Origin: Verrucomicrobiota bacterium
GTDB taxonomy: Bacteria; Verrucomicrobiota; Verrucomicrobiia; Verrucomicrobiales; Akkermansiaceae
Reading direction: 5' to 3'
Length of the DNA stretch: 38,225 bases
Assembly: GCA_026397725.1 (NCBI GenBank)
Contig: JAPLUI010000502.1
Coordinates: 7,207-45,431, forward strand
Within the stretch, counting starts at the first letter, position 1. Each line of letters begins with the position of its first letter. The notes below the pieces were generated by a model. The model was not told the origin of the DNA. It saw only the letters and a list, made by a program, of their open reading frames with translations, and did no database searches. Both the position numbers and the translations under genes were made by a program. Of this stretch, positions 6,453 to 15,807 are shown piece by piece.

Positions 6453-9427
6453 GGCACCTGGGCGGCGTGAACCGCCTTGAGGAATTCCTGGTCGGACCTT
6501 GGCATGTCGAAGCAGAGCAGCGGACTGAGCGGGACCAGAGCGACGGGCGACGCAAAGGCGACGGCGTGCGCCTCCGCAATTCCAGCCAGGCAGAAACCCG
6601 GCACTCCGGGTTGCGTCTCGCCGATGCCTATCAGCAGGCGCGACGTTTTCGCTTTTTGCAGGATGACCTTGCCGTCTTGGTCCACCCGCCCTGCGAGCAT
6701 GATTGGCTTGCCGAGGACCTTGTCGGCGGCATCCTTCATATCCCTCAGAAAGGCGGACAAGGTGCCCTTCCTCCCGGCAAAATAGGCCTCCCAAGGCTTG
6801 AAATTTTTCGGCTTGTCCTGGAGCAGCCACGCCTTGTCGGAGAACGGCCAGCTCAACTTCAGATCACTGAAGGCCTTGAAATCCTTGGCCCACTCCGGGC
6901 ACAAGTGAAGACCCCATGCGGGTTCCCGCCCTGCAATCAGCGTGAAGAGTCGCTCCAGCACATAGGCGCGGGCCAGCGGGCTCGCATCCTTGGCCCGCGT
7001 CACTTGGTCCACCAAAGGCACGATACTGGCGCTGAACCTGTCGCCTGAGTTGTTAAGCACCGCTGCAAGGTCAAGCTGCTTCATCATTTCGGCCACCGGC
7101 GAGAGGCGATTCGATTTCACCTTGAATTCATTGCTCCGGTTGAAGTTGACATTCTTGAACTCGATTTTCCCACCACCCGCGTTCGTCGGGTACTCTGCCG
7201 CCAGGCCCTTCCAGGATTCGTTCTGGGCGAAATGTTGGAGCGCTCCCTTGCTCAGGAATTTCTGGATTGGGCCATTCCCCCGCTGCACCTCCAGGTCCCA
7301 CAGTCCGTTGAGCGTCTCGCTGTTTCTCAGTTCGTCGAGCACCTCGCGGTCCCATTTGTTAGCCTCCTCCGGAACCGGCAGATCCAGGCGGGAGGCGCTT
7401 GGGTCGGCCGCCCGGTTGGCGGCCGCCTGCCGCTCCGCCTTCAGCATCTCGAGATCGTTCCGATAGAGCAAGAACGCGACCACACAATCGTCTTTGAGCC
7501 AGGCCTCCAGCACCAGTCGGGCCGCGCTGGCTTCCTTGAAGCCACCTTCCGAGAGGGTTTTCAAGGCCTCGCGATAGGCCCCCGGATTCTCGGCACCCTC
7601 AAGTGTGGCGAGGGTATGCGCCACCCCCTCGGCTTGCTCCCGGAGCTTTCGGCAGCGGCTGTCCAAGCGGCGGATTTCCTCTGCCGTGCCGGCTGGCAGG
7701 CGCAGCACCGACTCTTCGAATTTGGCTTGGGCGAGGAAGGGATCAATCGCATTAGCAAAATCCTTGATGGCTTCCATGGTTGCGTTGGCCGACTCCTTGA
7801 AGTCCGTCGCTTCAAGCACGCCATTCCAATGCTCCATTGCCTCACGGGCCTCGCGATCGGCGGTTTCCTGGCGCTCTTGCAGGGTTCTTTCCACCTCGCT
7901 GCTGAGAACCGAAAGACGCGCTCTGGCCGAGTGCTTGAGATCGGCGGGCAATTTGGCAACCATGCTGCCGATCTCTTTCCAATGGGCGCAGAGTGCTGGT
8001 GAGGCCAGTTCCGCGAAGTTGTTCTCGCGGGCGATTTCCAAGCGACCCAGTTCCTGCTCGGTGAGCTTGGCAAGGGCATCGGTCGTTTCAAGCCAACGGC
8101 CGGCATCCGCCGCCGCTGTCGAAAGCCCCGCAAACCTCAGCAAGAGCGGTTCCTGATCCTTCACCCGATCCAGCAGATCGCGCAGCGCCGCGCAGGATTC
8201 CTGGTGCTGCAGCTCGGCCAGCATCCTCGCCCGCGCCGCGGCCCGAAGATTGAGGGTCACCAGCCCCACCACCACCAGCAACAGCAGCAGGCCCACGCCC
8301 GCGACGACGATTCGGCGGAGGCGGCGGGACGAGCGGCCTCGCTCGATGGCTTGTGCAAGTCTGGTGCGGGTGGCCTCGATCCGGGCGCGGGAAGCGGCGG
8401 GAACCTCGCCTTGCAGATGCTCCACTTCCCGCCACTTTCTAACCAACCCATCCAGCACGGGTCCGGCGAATTCCGGGGTGATACCCAACGGCATCTCCCC
8501 GCGGGTCGCCACCTCCTCCACGCTCTGTAACATCTGGGTCACCAGTTGTTTCACCCGGGTCAAGCGCTCGGCCTCACTCCGGTGCGTGGCCAAGCACGCA
8601 TCCATGGATTTGGCCCGCTCTATCATTTCCAAGGCCTGTGAGCCCGCGCCATGGGCCTCGAACAACAGCGAAAACTCACCATGCAAGACCGCCGCCTGCC
8701 GCCAATTCCCGGATTGCATCTCCTCTTCCGCCTTGAGCAGCAACTCCGGCATCCGCCGCCGGGCCTCTTCCCGCCGGTGCCGCTGGCGGATCGAGACGGC
8801 CTCCTGCCACTCGGCGAGCAACTCGTATGCCATCGGTGCGCCGGCTTGCTCCACTCTCGGCATGATGGCCAGCACCTCATCATGCTGGTTGGCGGCGATG
8901 GCTGCCCGCAGCTCGGTCAACGCCGCTTGCAAGGTCTTCCTTTCGAGGCGTTTGATTTCCAGCGCCGCGTTTTCGTCACCCGGATTGAGCCGGGTGATGA
9001 TCCGGATCAACTCGTAGGCCTTGGCCTCGTTTCTGGAGGAAATCGCCGCCCGATAATCCCGATAGAGCGGATGGTTGTGGCTGACGCCCTTCTGCTGGAT
9101 GGTCTGTAGCGCTTCGAGCGTTCTGGCATCGATGAGCGGTGCAACCTCAAGGCCGTTATCGAGGCAGTATTCCTGCCACTCGGCCTCACCGCCGAAACTC
9201 AAGGTGATCGCCAGGTCAAGCACCCGCGGCGGCTGTTCGGCAAGCTGCAGGGCCTGGATCTCACCACCGCCATCAAGGATTGGAGCGATGCGCACCAAGC
9301 GCTCGTTCACCACCCGACATTGCTGCGCGTATTCATGGGCGACCAACTCCGCCGCCGCATTGGCCGGCCGGCCGGCCAGCAGGCTCCGGATGGAATCAAT
9401 CAGATTGTTGAGGGTTACCGAGTTCAT
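6449..9427 (-). CDS. Large single-pass membrane protein of the GTPase operon (992 aa)
   Basis: I do not recognise a named family with confidence. Residues 1-370 are mostly alpha-helical and charged, with TPR-like or tandem-helix features (YRDYRAAISSRNEAKAYELI...RLNPGDENAALEIKRLERK). A basic stretch (RGRSSRRLRR) precedes one strong transmembrane helix at ~373-393 (IVVAGVGLLLLLVVVGLVTL). The remaining ~600 residues are again helical and coiled-coil-rich, closing with a mixed alpha/beta part (~800-992). By the positive-inside rule the N-terminal part is probably cytosolic, but basic residues also follow the helix, so topology is uncertain. The gene lies 12 nt after the GAP1-N2 gene and overlaps the GYF_2 gene by 4 nt. 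I infer a structural or effector subunit of the same membrane complex. Confidence 0.8.
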   Translation of the reverse strand: MNSVTLNNLIDSIRSLLAGRPANAAAELVAHEYAQQCRVVNERLVRIAPILDGGGEIQALQLAEQPPRVLDLAITLSFGGEAEWQEYCLDNGLEVAPLIDARTLEALQTIQQKGVSHNHPLYRDYRAAISSRNEAKAYELIRIITRLNPGDENAALEIKRLERKTLQAALTELRAAIAANQHDEVLAIMPRVEQAGAPMAYELLAEWQEAVSIRQRHRREEARRRMPELLLKAEEEMQSGNWRQAAVLHGEFSLLFEAHGAGSQALEMIERAKSMDACLATHRSEAERLTRVKQLVTQMLQSVEEVATRGEMPLGITPEFAGPVLDGLVRKWREVEHLQGEVPAASRARIEATRTRLAQAIERGRSSRRLRRIVVAGVGLLLLLVVVGLVTLNLRAAARARMLAELQHQESCAALRDLLDRVKDQEPLLLRFAGLSTAAADAGRWLETTDALAKLTEQELGRLEIARENNFAELASPALCAHWKEIGSMVAKLPADLKHSARARLSVLSSEVERTLQERQETADREAREAMEHWNGVLEATDFKESANATMEAIKDFANAIDPFLAQAKFEESVLRLPAGTAEEIRRLDSRCRKLREQAEGVAHTLATLEGAENPGAYREALKTLSEGGFKEASAARLVLEAWLKDDCVVAFLLYRNDLEMLKAERQAAANRAADPSASRLDLPVPEEANKWDREVLDELRNSETLNGLWDLEVQRGNGPIQKFLSKGALQHFAQNESWKGLAAEYPTNAGGGKIEFKNVNFNRSNEFKVKSNRLSPVAEMMKQLDLAAVLNNSGDRFSASIVPLVDQVTRAKDASPLARAYVLERLFTLIAGREPAWGLHLCPEWAKDFKAFSDLKLSWPFSDKAWLLQDKPKNFKPWEAYFAGRKGTLSAFLRDMKDAADKVLGKPIMLAGRVDQDGKVILQKAKTSRLLIGIGETQPGVPGFCLAGIAEAHAVAFASPVALVPLSPLLCFDMPRSDQEFLKAVHAAQVP

Positions 9428-9439
9428 GAATGAAGCTGC

Positions 9440-12400
9440 CTATTCTTTGGTTCTGGTGGCCTCGAACAGGACCCGGCCTTTCGGAGTCAGCACGCGGAGG
9501 GTTTGGATGCTTGCCAAATAGGCTTTCCGGCGCTGTGCGATGGGGACCACTTGCACTTTCAAGACCTTGTCGATGAGGGTGATTGCCGACTCCATGGCTG
9601 ACTCGATGCCAACTTCTTTCTCGAAGGTGTTGATCGGATCCGCAATCAGCTTTCGATAGGAATCAAGATCATTCAGCCCAAACAGTCTCCCCTGAATGAG
9701 CACACTTTCGCCAAGGACCGTGAAGAATTCCGTGCGCTGGCGTGTTTCGTCGTGGTCCTTGATGCCGCCGACTCTTTTCTTGCGTTCCTCCTTTTGCTTA
9801 CCCTTGGGCAATTTCCTGATCTCTTCTTCAATGGGTTTCATGTTGGACGCAGTCTGCCATGCGACGATTTGCGCCTGGATTTCCTTGGGATCAAAGTTGG
9901 GGGTTTTCTTCAGTTCGTCGATGATGGTATTGTCCGCCTTGATCAAGTTGATGTCGTCCAGCATCAGGAGCCTCAATGCCACGGTGGCTCCGATGGTTTC
10001 CACCAGGTCGCTCACCAGCCGCGGACACCTCAATTTCAATTCATCCTCCTGCACTTGCTGGAGTTTTCTCTCAAGTGGTTTCGAAGTCGGCATCTCGAGA
10101 TAGTTCGCGAATTGTGCCCGGATCTCCTCAAGCTGTTTTTGCAGCGTCGCGGCATTGCGGAGTGGGAAGATCTTTTCCGCAGGCGACGGCATCGGCCAGT
10201 CAGGCGGCAGGCCTGTCGTGGCCTCTGCAATGGAGAGCGCGGTTTCGACCGGATCGCTGGTTCTGGCATCATGAGTGATGATCAATCGAAGATCCTTGTC
10301 CGCAGGTGTGACACTCTTGATCCACTCGGCCAGAGTGCCTGAAAGCCGCAGGGTTTCGCCTGCAAGTTCGATCTGGTATTTCAAATCCGGACAGATGCCA
10401 GTCTTGGCGGGCGCATCCACGACAATCCAGGTCTCATGTTGCGGCGCATGCTCCGGATAGGAAAACCTGGCCGTCATGGCCTGGTTGTTAGCCAGGGCGA
10501 ATTTCCCGTCGGCGAAATACTTCGGCGCGGAGTCGTCGGTTTTCCTGGTCCGGCAATAGTAGGTTTTCTCATCTGTTAGAAAAAGCGCGGTTGTTTCCCG
10601 GGCCTCGGCAGCATCCACGATGGTGGCAAGGTTGCCAAGTTCGATTTTGTCCGGTTTCTGGCCGGCAAGTGTGGCGGTCATCAAGGCTTTGAGCAGTTCG
10701 ACCCGGACGCCGGTGTTGAGTTGCTCCCTGGTAACGAGGATGGCCTGTTTGGGCGGCGCATTGATTGCCAGGGCGGTGGCGTTGCCAGTTGCCGGCCGGT
10801 TGGCATGGGCACCTGGCCGGTCCAACTTTTGTTTGATGGCGTCTGGGACCAGTGCGGATTTCCTGATGAGTTCCCGTCCTTGAGTTTCCAACGCCGCGAG
10901 GTGATCTGCCGATGGGGTGCCCTCATTGAAAAGAAACCAGGCCTTCTTGAGGCCTTTGTAATCGTCTTTGAACCAAGCCTTGTGGGAGTCAATTTCAGAT
11001 AGGACGGTCACATATCTTTCTTTCGGTTGCGGCCCGCCGGCGGCGGCTTGGGAGAGCCAGTCTTTGATTTTTCTGGCGAGGAGGTCATAGCGGGCGGGAT
11101 GACTATCGGATTTCCAACAATTGCTGGTTGACAGAAAATCATCAAGCTGCCCCTTCTCGGACGCCTGCAAGAGCTGTTCGAGGTGTGGTTCGGCGAGCTT
11201 CAGGAACAGCGCATCGCTCACTTGAGCGTGGTCACCGGACACCGCAGGCAGCCCACCGTCGCCACGGATGATCCGTATTTGGTCACCGACCTTGGCGACT
11301 TGGTCATCCCAGTCTTTGCCGCTCTCAACATTTTTCAAGTTGCCCAGGGTACGGACCAGATCGACCAATTCCCCGGTCCATGGTTGGGCGCCGGGGATTT
11401 CCTCAGGATCGGGAAGTGGCGGCAATTGAAGGTCGGCACGGGCCGGCTGGCGTGGATCTGACAGGTCCCGGAACAGGCGGTTGGACCCAATGATGAACTG
11501 CGTCCAACTGCCGCAATCCGGTCCGGCCTTTTCGACAATCTTCAGTGCCTCGCTTTCTGCGATCTTGAGATTCCGCAGCTCGTATAGTGCCTGCGTCTGA
11601 GTGGCGGTGAGTTTCCGGCCGGGTGCCGGCGCGACGACGGTGGAATTGTCGGTGGACTGGTGGTGGCGATTGTGGCCCTTGAAAATCGCGCTCACCACCA
11701 GCGCGGCGGCTATCAGAAAAACCACCACCCCGGCGAGCAACATGAGCTGGGTTTTTCGGGCGGCTTTCGACGCGGCACTCCGCAGGCTGGCGTGCTTCGT
11801 GGCGGCACCCGTTGCCGCGATCGCCACCGCCACGCGACTCGGGGCCGTCCCGCGGGTGTTCGGGATCGACCCGGAGGGGCGTTGATTTCCGGAGGCTTCC
11901 CGCCGGGGCGCTCCGGTGGCAACTTGGGGAGTCGCGGTGGTCTCGCGACCGGGTGGTATCGGCAGGGTTTCGGGTCGGGTCAGGTCAAAGACGGTTCTTG
12001 AGGCGCAACGGGTTTGGATCTCGCCGAAGCCGCCAGGGGTGGTGACTATCCATGCCAGTTCCGCGAGATCATCGGTGGCTTCCAAGGAAGTGGTGAAACT
12101 GCGCGACCATGACTGTGGCCCGAACTCGACCAAGGCCTCGGCCAGCAAGCGCAAGCGCTCCACGGGGGCGGGCACGATGATGACCCCGGTTCGCGGAGCG
12201 CCCTCCCAAGCGAGCAAGCGGGCATGGGCGGGGTTGCCAGTGAGCGATAACCAGGTGTGACGCCCGGAGGTCAGGGCCTCAGGGACAAAACCATCGATTG
12301 GCACATCCTCGGCAGGCTCGAAAAAGCGCGCGTGGCCCTCCCAGCGGCCAAGCCACTGGAATTGTCGTAACACCTCGGCGGGAGTAATGCCGAGCGCGGC

Positions 12401-12709
12401 AGCGCGTGCCGCTTCTTCCGGTGGCACCACCAGGTGGTGGGCGAGGTGATTGTTCCTGGCGGTGTAGTCCGACCCGGCGGCAACAATCCGGGTGAGCAGA
12501 TGGAAGCGGTGACTGCCGGCGGTGATGCGGCGGTGGACGTGAATGACGCGACTGCCGTCAAGGCCCCGCGAATTGTCAAACTGGGAGACCCGTTCGATGG
12601 CGCTGACCACGAGCGGAGCGATGGCTTTCGAGCGGGCAACCGTTCCCAGGCCCGAGCGCCCGGCATCAAGCAGCTTGGTGGCACTGGTATAAACGAGTTG
12701 GTATGCCAT
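9440..12709 (-). CDS. GAP1-N2 domain membrane protein (1089 aa)
   Basis: The N-terminus (MAYQLVYTSATKLLDAGRSG, then ...VSAIERVSQF...HRFHLLTRI..AGSDYTARNNHLAHHLVV) matches the GAP1-N2 domain, 'GTPase-associated protein 1, N-terminal type 2'. That domain was described in predicted NTP-dependent conflict systems beside TRAFAC GTPases. It occupies ~1-255. A proline/threonine linker and a basic patch lead to one transmembrane helix at ~321-343 (QLMLLAGVVVFLIAAALVVS). About 740 residues follow without a family I recognise: a long helical stretch, a beta-rich portion around 640-800, and a charged helical C-terminus. The start ATG at 12709 is fixed by the domain. It is 6 nt after the GTPase gene, so co-expression and interaction are likely. 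Confidence 0.8.
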   Translation of the reverse strand: MAYQLVYTSATKLLDAGRSGLGTVARSKAIAPLVVSAIERVSQFDNSRGLDGSRVIHVHRRITAGSHRFHLLTRIVAAGSDYTARNNHLAHHLVVPPEEAARAAALGITPAEVLRQFQWLGRWEGHARFFEPAEDVPIDGFVPEALTSGRHTWLSLTGNPAHARLLAWEGAPRTGVIIVPAPVERLRLLAEALVEFGPQSWSRSFTTSLEATDDLAELAWIVTTPGGFGEIQTRCASRTVFDLTRPETLPIPPGRETTATPQVATGAPRREASGNQRPSGSIPNTRGTAPSRVAVAIAATGAATKHASLRSAASKAARKTQLMLLAGVVVFLIAAALVVSAIFKGHNRHHQSTDNSTVVAPAPGRKLTATQTQALYELRNLKIAESEALKIVEKAGPDCGSWTQFIIGSNRLFRDLSDPRQPARADLQLPPLPDPEEIPGAQPWTGELVDLVRTLGNLKNVESGKDWDDQVAKVGDQIRIIRGDGGLPAVSGDHAQVSDALFLKLAEPHLEQLLQASEKGQLDDFLSTSNCWKSDSHPARYDLLARKIKDWLSQAAAGGPQPKERYVTVLSEIDSHKAWFKDDYKGLKKAWFLFNEGTPSADHLAALETQGRELIRKSALVPDAIKQKLDRPGAHANRPATGNATALAINAPPKQAILVTREQLNTGVRVELLKALMTATLAGQKPDKIELGNLATIVDAAEARETTALFLTDEKTYYCRTRKTDDSAPKYFADGKFALANNQAMTARFSYPEHAPQHETWIVVDAPAKTGICPDLKYQIELAGETLRLSGTLAEWIKSVTPADKDLRLIITHDARTSDPVETALSIAEATTGLPPDWPMPSPAEKIFPLRNAATLQKQLEEIRAQFANYLEMPTSKPLERKLQQVQEDELKLRCPRLVSDLVETIGATVALRLLMLDDINLIKADNTIIDELKKTPNFDPKEIQAQIVAWQTASNMKPIEEEIRKLPKGKQKEERKKRVGGIKDHDETRQRTEFFTVLGESVLIQGRLFGLNDLDSYRKLIADPINTFEKEVGIESAMESAITLIDKVLKVQVVPIAQRRKAYLASIQTLRVLTPKGRVLFEATRTKE

Positions 12710-12715
12710 GGCGGA

Positions 12716-14566
12716 TCAAGAGTTGGATGGAAACATGGCAGGGGCGATCTGAGCAAGCACCCACAAGGTGGCGTCCTCGACCCGCCGGGGATTGAGTTTT
12801 CCGGGATCAGGACCGATTCTGAGGTGACCATCGCTGTCGTTGAAGCGCACCGGGGAATGACCGAGCGGACTGGCCGCGAAATAGCGGACATTTGAAGAGA
12901 TCACCTCGGCGTTGGCGACAATGGATGGGCAAATCTCGAGCAGCAGGTTGCGGACCCGGGTGGAATTTGACTCGAGATTGTCGAGGATGACGCGCCTGCC
13001 GTCTGCAGTGTCAACGCTGATGGGCAGCAACGGTTCGTCGCCGAGCAATTGGATCCACGCATCGCATTTTCCGGCGATCACGGCCAACGGCGTGGCAATG
13101 CGTTCATTCGCCGTGAGCCCGAGCATGCCCTTGATCCGTGATTCCGCCTCGGCTAGCAGAATCTCCTGTTGGTCGTTGCTGCGCTGTTCGAGCTGGGGGT
13201 CGGAATGCCCGGCCAGCCGGCGTCTGAATTCAGGGTTGTAGAGGGGGTCAAACAAGAAGAAAATGCCGGAGGCCACGGCGATGTGCTGGGTGCCCGGGGA
13301 ATCGGCACTGTTGCGTCCGGGCTCGAAGTGCTCTCCCGCATTGTCGTAGAAGACAATCGACACGCCCTTCTCGCGGTGGCCCTGGTCGGTTAGACAAAAG
13401 ACGAACGGTTTGGGCAAGCGGACCTGCCGGCCCTGGCGCGGCAGGGTTTCGTAAAGAGCGCCTTCGAGCGCGGTCTTTGCCAGGTAGGCCTCCTCGGGGG
13501 TGACGGCACTGAACAATTGCTTGCGCATGGCGTTGAGAACGGCATTTTCGCTGGCCTCGTCATCCCGGAAGGTTGCCGAAAACGGCTTGCAGGCCCCATG
13601 CATCATTTCAATGAGAACACTCAGGTAATAAGACTTGCCGGATGAAGGAGCCCCCACGATCGAGAAGATGTGGTGCGGCTGATTGAGGAAGTTGAGCGGC
13701 AGTTTCCGGCGACAATGGGGACAGGCGATTTCGGGTGCCGCCGAACCCATGGCGTCCAGCGCGTGTCCGCGATCATTGAAGCGGGTTGCTAGAAACCGCT
13801 GCATGTGTTCCGCTCCAAGCAAGGTGTCGCCTAGCAGGCTGGGATGCACGGCGATGTTCATGATGTCGCCCCGGTCGAAGCGGAGCCAGCAGACGGGGCA
13901 GGTGAACTCGCCGTATTCCGAGTTCACCTCCGTGGCCTCCGCGACAGCGGAAAACCGGGAGGCTGATTTGCCAGCCAAGGCGTGCGGCTCCCCGTTAAAG
14001 CCCAGCCGTGACGAAATCTGATGGGGATAGAATCCCATTTCGGTCATGCCGGAGCAGAGGACGATGAATTCCCCCGGCTCCAGGGAAACCATCCTTGGAA
14101 TCTCGGCACGCGCCACCGGCCCGGTCCACTCAGTGCCCAGGGTTCTGCAAAAATACCATTGGCTGGGATCAATCCCCTGGCACCAATCCCTGCCCTCTTC
14201 GCCTGCCAGACGGAGTACAAACGGATAGCCCTGGATGACGAGGGTGTGCTCCGAGGGTGCCAGCATCACCACCTTCTCCACTTCCTGTCCATCGAAGATG
14301 AGTGAACTATCAGTTTCTCCGGGCAGGATGTGGTAAAGTCCGCCCACCCTGATGACCCGCACCAGCACGGCATCGTCCGGCCCATCACCAACCACCAGGC
14401 CGCTGGTGGCACAACTTCCGATTATGAACGGGCCATCATCAACAACCGCTCGATTGCCGCCCACACAATCAATGATCCAAAGTTTGCAGTCCTGGACGTC
14501 TGACCCGGATTCATCGGAGGTGAGGTTCACGGCGGAAGTTTTCGGAAGCCCGCTCCGGCAAGTCAA
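12716..14566 (-). CDS. TRAFAC-type GTPase with FHA-like and zinc-ribbon regions (616 aa)
   Basis: Residues ~27-120 resemble an FHA-like beta-sandwich (LWIIDCVGGNRAVVDDGPFI, then IGS...). A CPVC (223-226) and a CPHC (282-285) form a split zinc ribbon. The GTPase core has a P-loop GAPSSGKS (305-312), a G3 motif YDNAGE (407-412), a G4-like GKCD (499-502) and a G5-like ASPLG (565-569). G4 is a variant of NKxD, so guanine specificity is likely but not proven. Family members sit beside GAP1 proteins in predicted conflict systems, exactly as here. The longest frame begins with TTG at 14566; GTG at 14530 is an alternative that removes 12 non-conserved residues. No SD is visible for either. It follows the aminopeptidase gene by 18-54 nt. 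Confidence 0.8.
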   Translation of the reverse strand: MTCRSGLPKTSAVNLTSDESGSDVQDCKLWIIDCVGGNRAVVDDGPFIIGSCATSGLVVGDGPDDAVLVRVIRVGGLYHILPGETDSSLIFDGQEVEKVVMLAPSEHTLVIQGYPFVLRLAGEEGRDWCQGIDPSQWYFCRTLGTEWTGPVARAEIPRMVSLEPGEFIVLCSGMTEMGFYPHQISSRLGFNGEPHALAGKSASRFSAVAEATEVNSEYGEFTCPVCWLRFDRGDIMNIAVHPSLLGDTLLGAEHMQRFLATRFNDRGHALDAMGSAAPEIACPHCRRKLPLNFLNQPHHIFSIVGAPSSGKSYYLSVLIEMMHGACKPFSATFRDDEASENAVLNAMRKQLFSAVTPEEAYLAKTALEGALYETLPRQGRQVRLPKPFVFCLTDQGHREKGVSIVFYDNAGEHFEPGRNSADSPGTQHIAVASGIFFLFDPLYNPEFRRRLAGHSDPQLEQRSNDQQEILLAEAESRIKGMLGLTANERIATPLAVIAGKCDAWIQLLGDEPLLPISVDTADGRRVILDNLESNSTRVRNLLLEICPSIVANAEVISSNVRYFAASPLGHSPVRFNDSDGHLRIGPDPGKLNPRRVEDATLWVLAQIAPAMFPSNS

Positions 14567-14584
14567 GCGCAGCCTGAAGCCGCC

Positions 14585-15664
14585 TCAAAGATAGGCCGTG
14601 AGTTCCGCCACGGTGGCTTCATCCAGACGCCGGACCAGGGCGATGGTTAGAGAAAGCACCTGCAGATAGTCGTTCACGTTCAGGATCGCGTTGTGGGAAT
14701 GAATGTACCTGGCCGGCACCCCCAACACGACACAGGGAATCCCGTCGTCGGCCAGATGGAAGGACCCGGCGTCGGTGCCACCGCTGCGCCGCACGGTGAC
14801 CTGATGTGGAAGCCCCTCGTCGCGGGCGGTGTCGATCGCCAGCCGTGCCAGTCGCGGGTTGGCGATCGCGGTCGGGTCGAACAAGCGGATTTGCGCGCCG
14901 CCGCCCAGGCGGCCCTGACAGGCGGCGCGGGGCATCCCCGGGGTGTCATCGGCGGGCGGGCCTTCGAGGATGATGGCCACGTCCGGCTGCGCGTGGTTGG
15001 CCGCCGTGCGAGCGCCGCGCAGGCCGACTTCTTCCTGCACGGTGCCGCAGAGGATCAGCCGGTTCGGGTGCATCGAATGGGCCAGGATTTGGCCGGCCTG
15101 GATGGTGGCGGCCATGCCCACGCGATTGTCGAAGGCCTTGGCCATGAACCAATCCTCGCGGGTGAGCGCCGTGAACTCGGAGACCGGCGCGATCGGGTCG
15201 CCCAGGGCAACCCCGAAGTTCTCCACCGCATCGCGGGCGGACTCCGCGCCGATGTCGATGAACATCTGCTCAATGGTCATGACCTGGCGGCGTTGCGCTT
15301 CAGGCAGAAAATGCGGTGGACATGACGCGACAACGCCGAGGATTTTCTCGCCGCTGCGGGTGAGGATTGCCACGCGCTGGGACAGCAGGTTGTGCTCCCA
15401 CCAACCGCCGAGGGCGACGAATTGCACGAAGCCATCCGGGGTGAGGCTTTGCACCATGAAGCCGACTTCGTCCATGTGTCCGGCCACCAGCACGCGCGGG
15501 CCGGCTTTCCCGCTGGTGCAAAACACCGAGCCATTGCGGTCTGAGGACAACTCGCCGCAGTCCTCGAGTTCATCCACAAAGATGGCCCGCACTTCATCCT
15601 CGTGGCCGGAAACCGAGTGGGCTTCCGTCAACTCCTGCAACAACGACACTGCCTTCTGACGCAT
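14585..15664 (-). CDS. M42-family metallo-aminopeptidase (359 aa)
   Basis: M42 enzymes are dinuclear-metal aminopeptidases that form cytosolic dodecamers and clear oligopeptides. Visible signatures are AGHMDEVGF (metal His63 and Asp65), AKAFDNRVG (bridging Asp179), VQEEVGLRGA (general base and metal Glu, ~211-212), ILEGPPADD (~232-240), RSGGTDAG and, near the C-terminus, YIHSHNAILNVNDY with the last metal His. Length fits the family (~350). I chose the ATG at 15664 (MRQKAVSLLQELTEAHSVSG) because the family begins there; an upstream extension to 15763 has no similarity. It lies 143 nt after rplI and just before the GTPase operon on the same strand, probably a housekeeping gene unconnected with the operon's function. 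Confidence 0.92.
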   Translation of the reverse strand: MRQKAVSLLQELTEAHSVSGHEDEVRAIFVDELEDCGELSSDRNGSVFCTSGKAGPRVLVAGHMDEVGFMVQSLTPDGFVQFVALGGWWEHNLLSQRVAILTRSGEKILGVVASCPPHFLPEAQRRQVMTIEQMFIDIGAESARDAVENFGVALGDPIAPVSEFTALTREDWFMAKAFDNRVGMAATIQAGQILAHSMHPNRLILCGTVQEEVGLRGARTAANHAQPDVAIILEGPPADDTPGMPRAACQGRLGGGAQIRLFDPTAIANPRLARLAIDTARDEGLPHQVTVRRSGGTDAGSFHLADDGIPCVVLGVPARYIHSHNAILNVNDYLQVLSLTIALVRRLDEATVAELTAYL

Positions 15665-15807
15665 GCCGGGAGCCTGCCACGCCCCCGCCCCGCTTCCAAG
15701 CGCCAACTGCGTCCGGCTGGGATTTTGGCAAGCCGGTGAGCGACGGGCATCATGATGAGCCACGCCAGATCCCGCTCGCAGATTCTGCCACTGACAAATC
15801 CCGCGGC

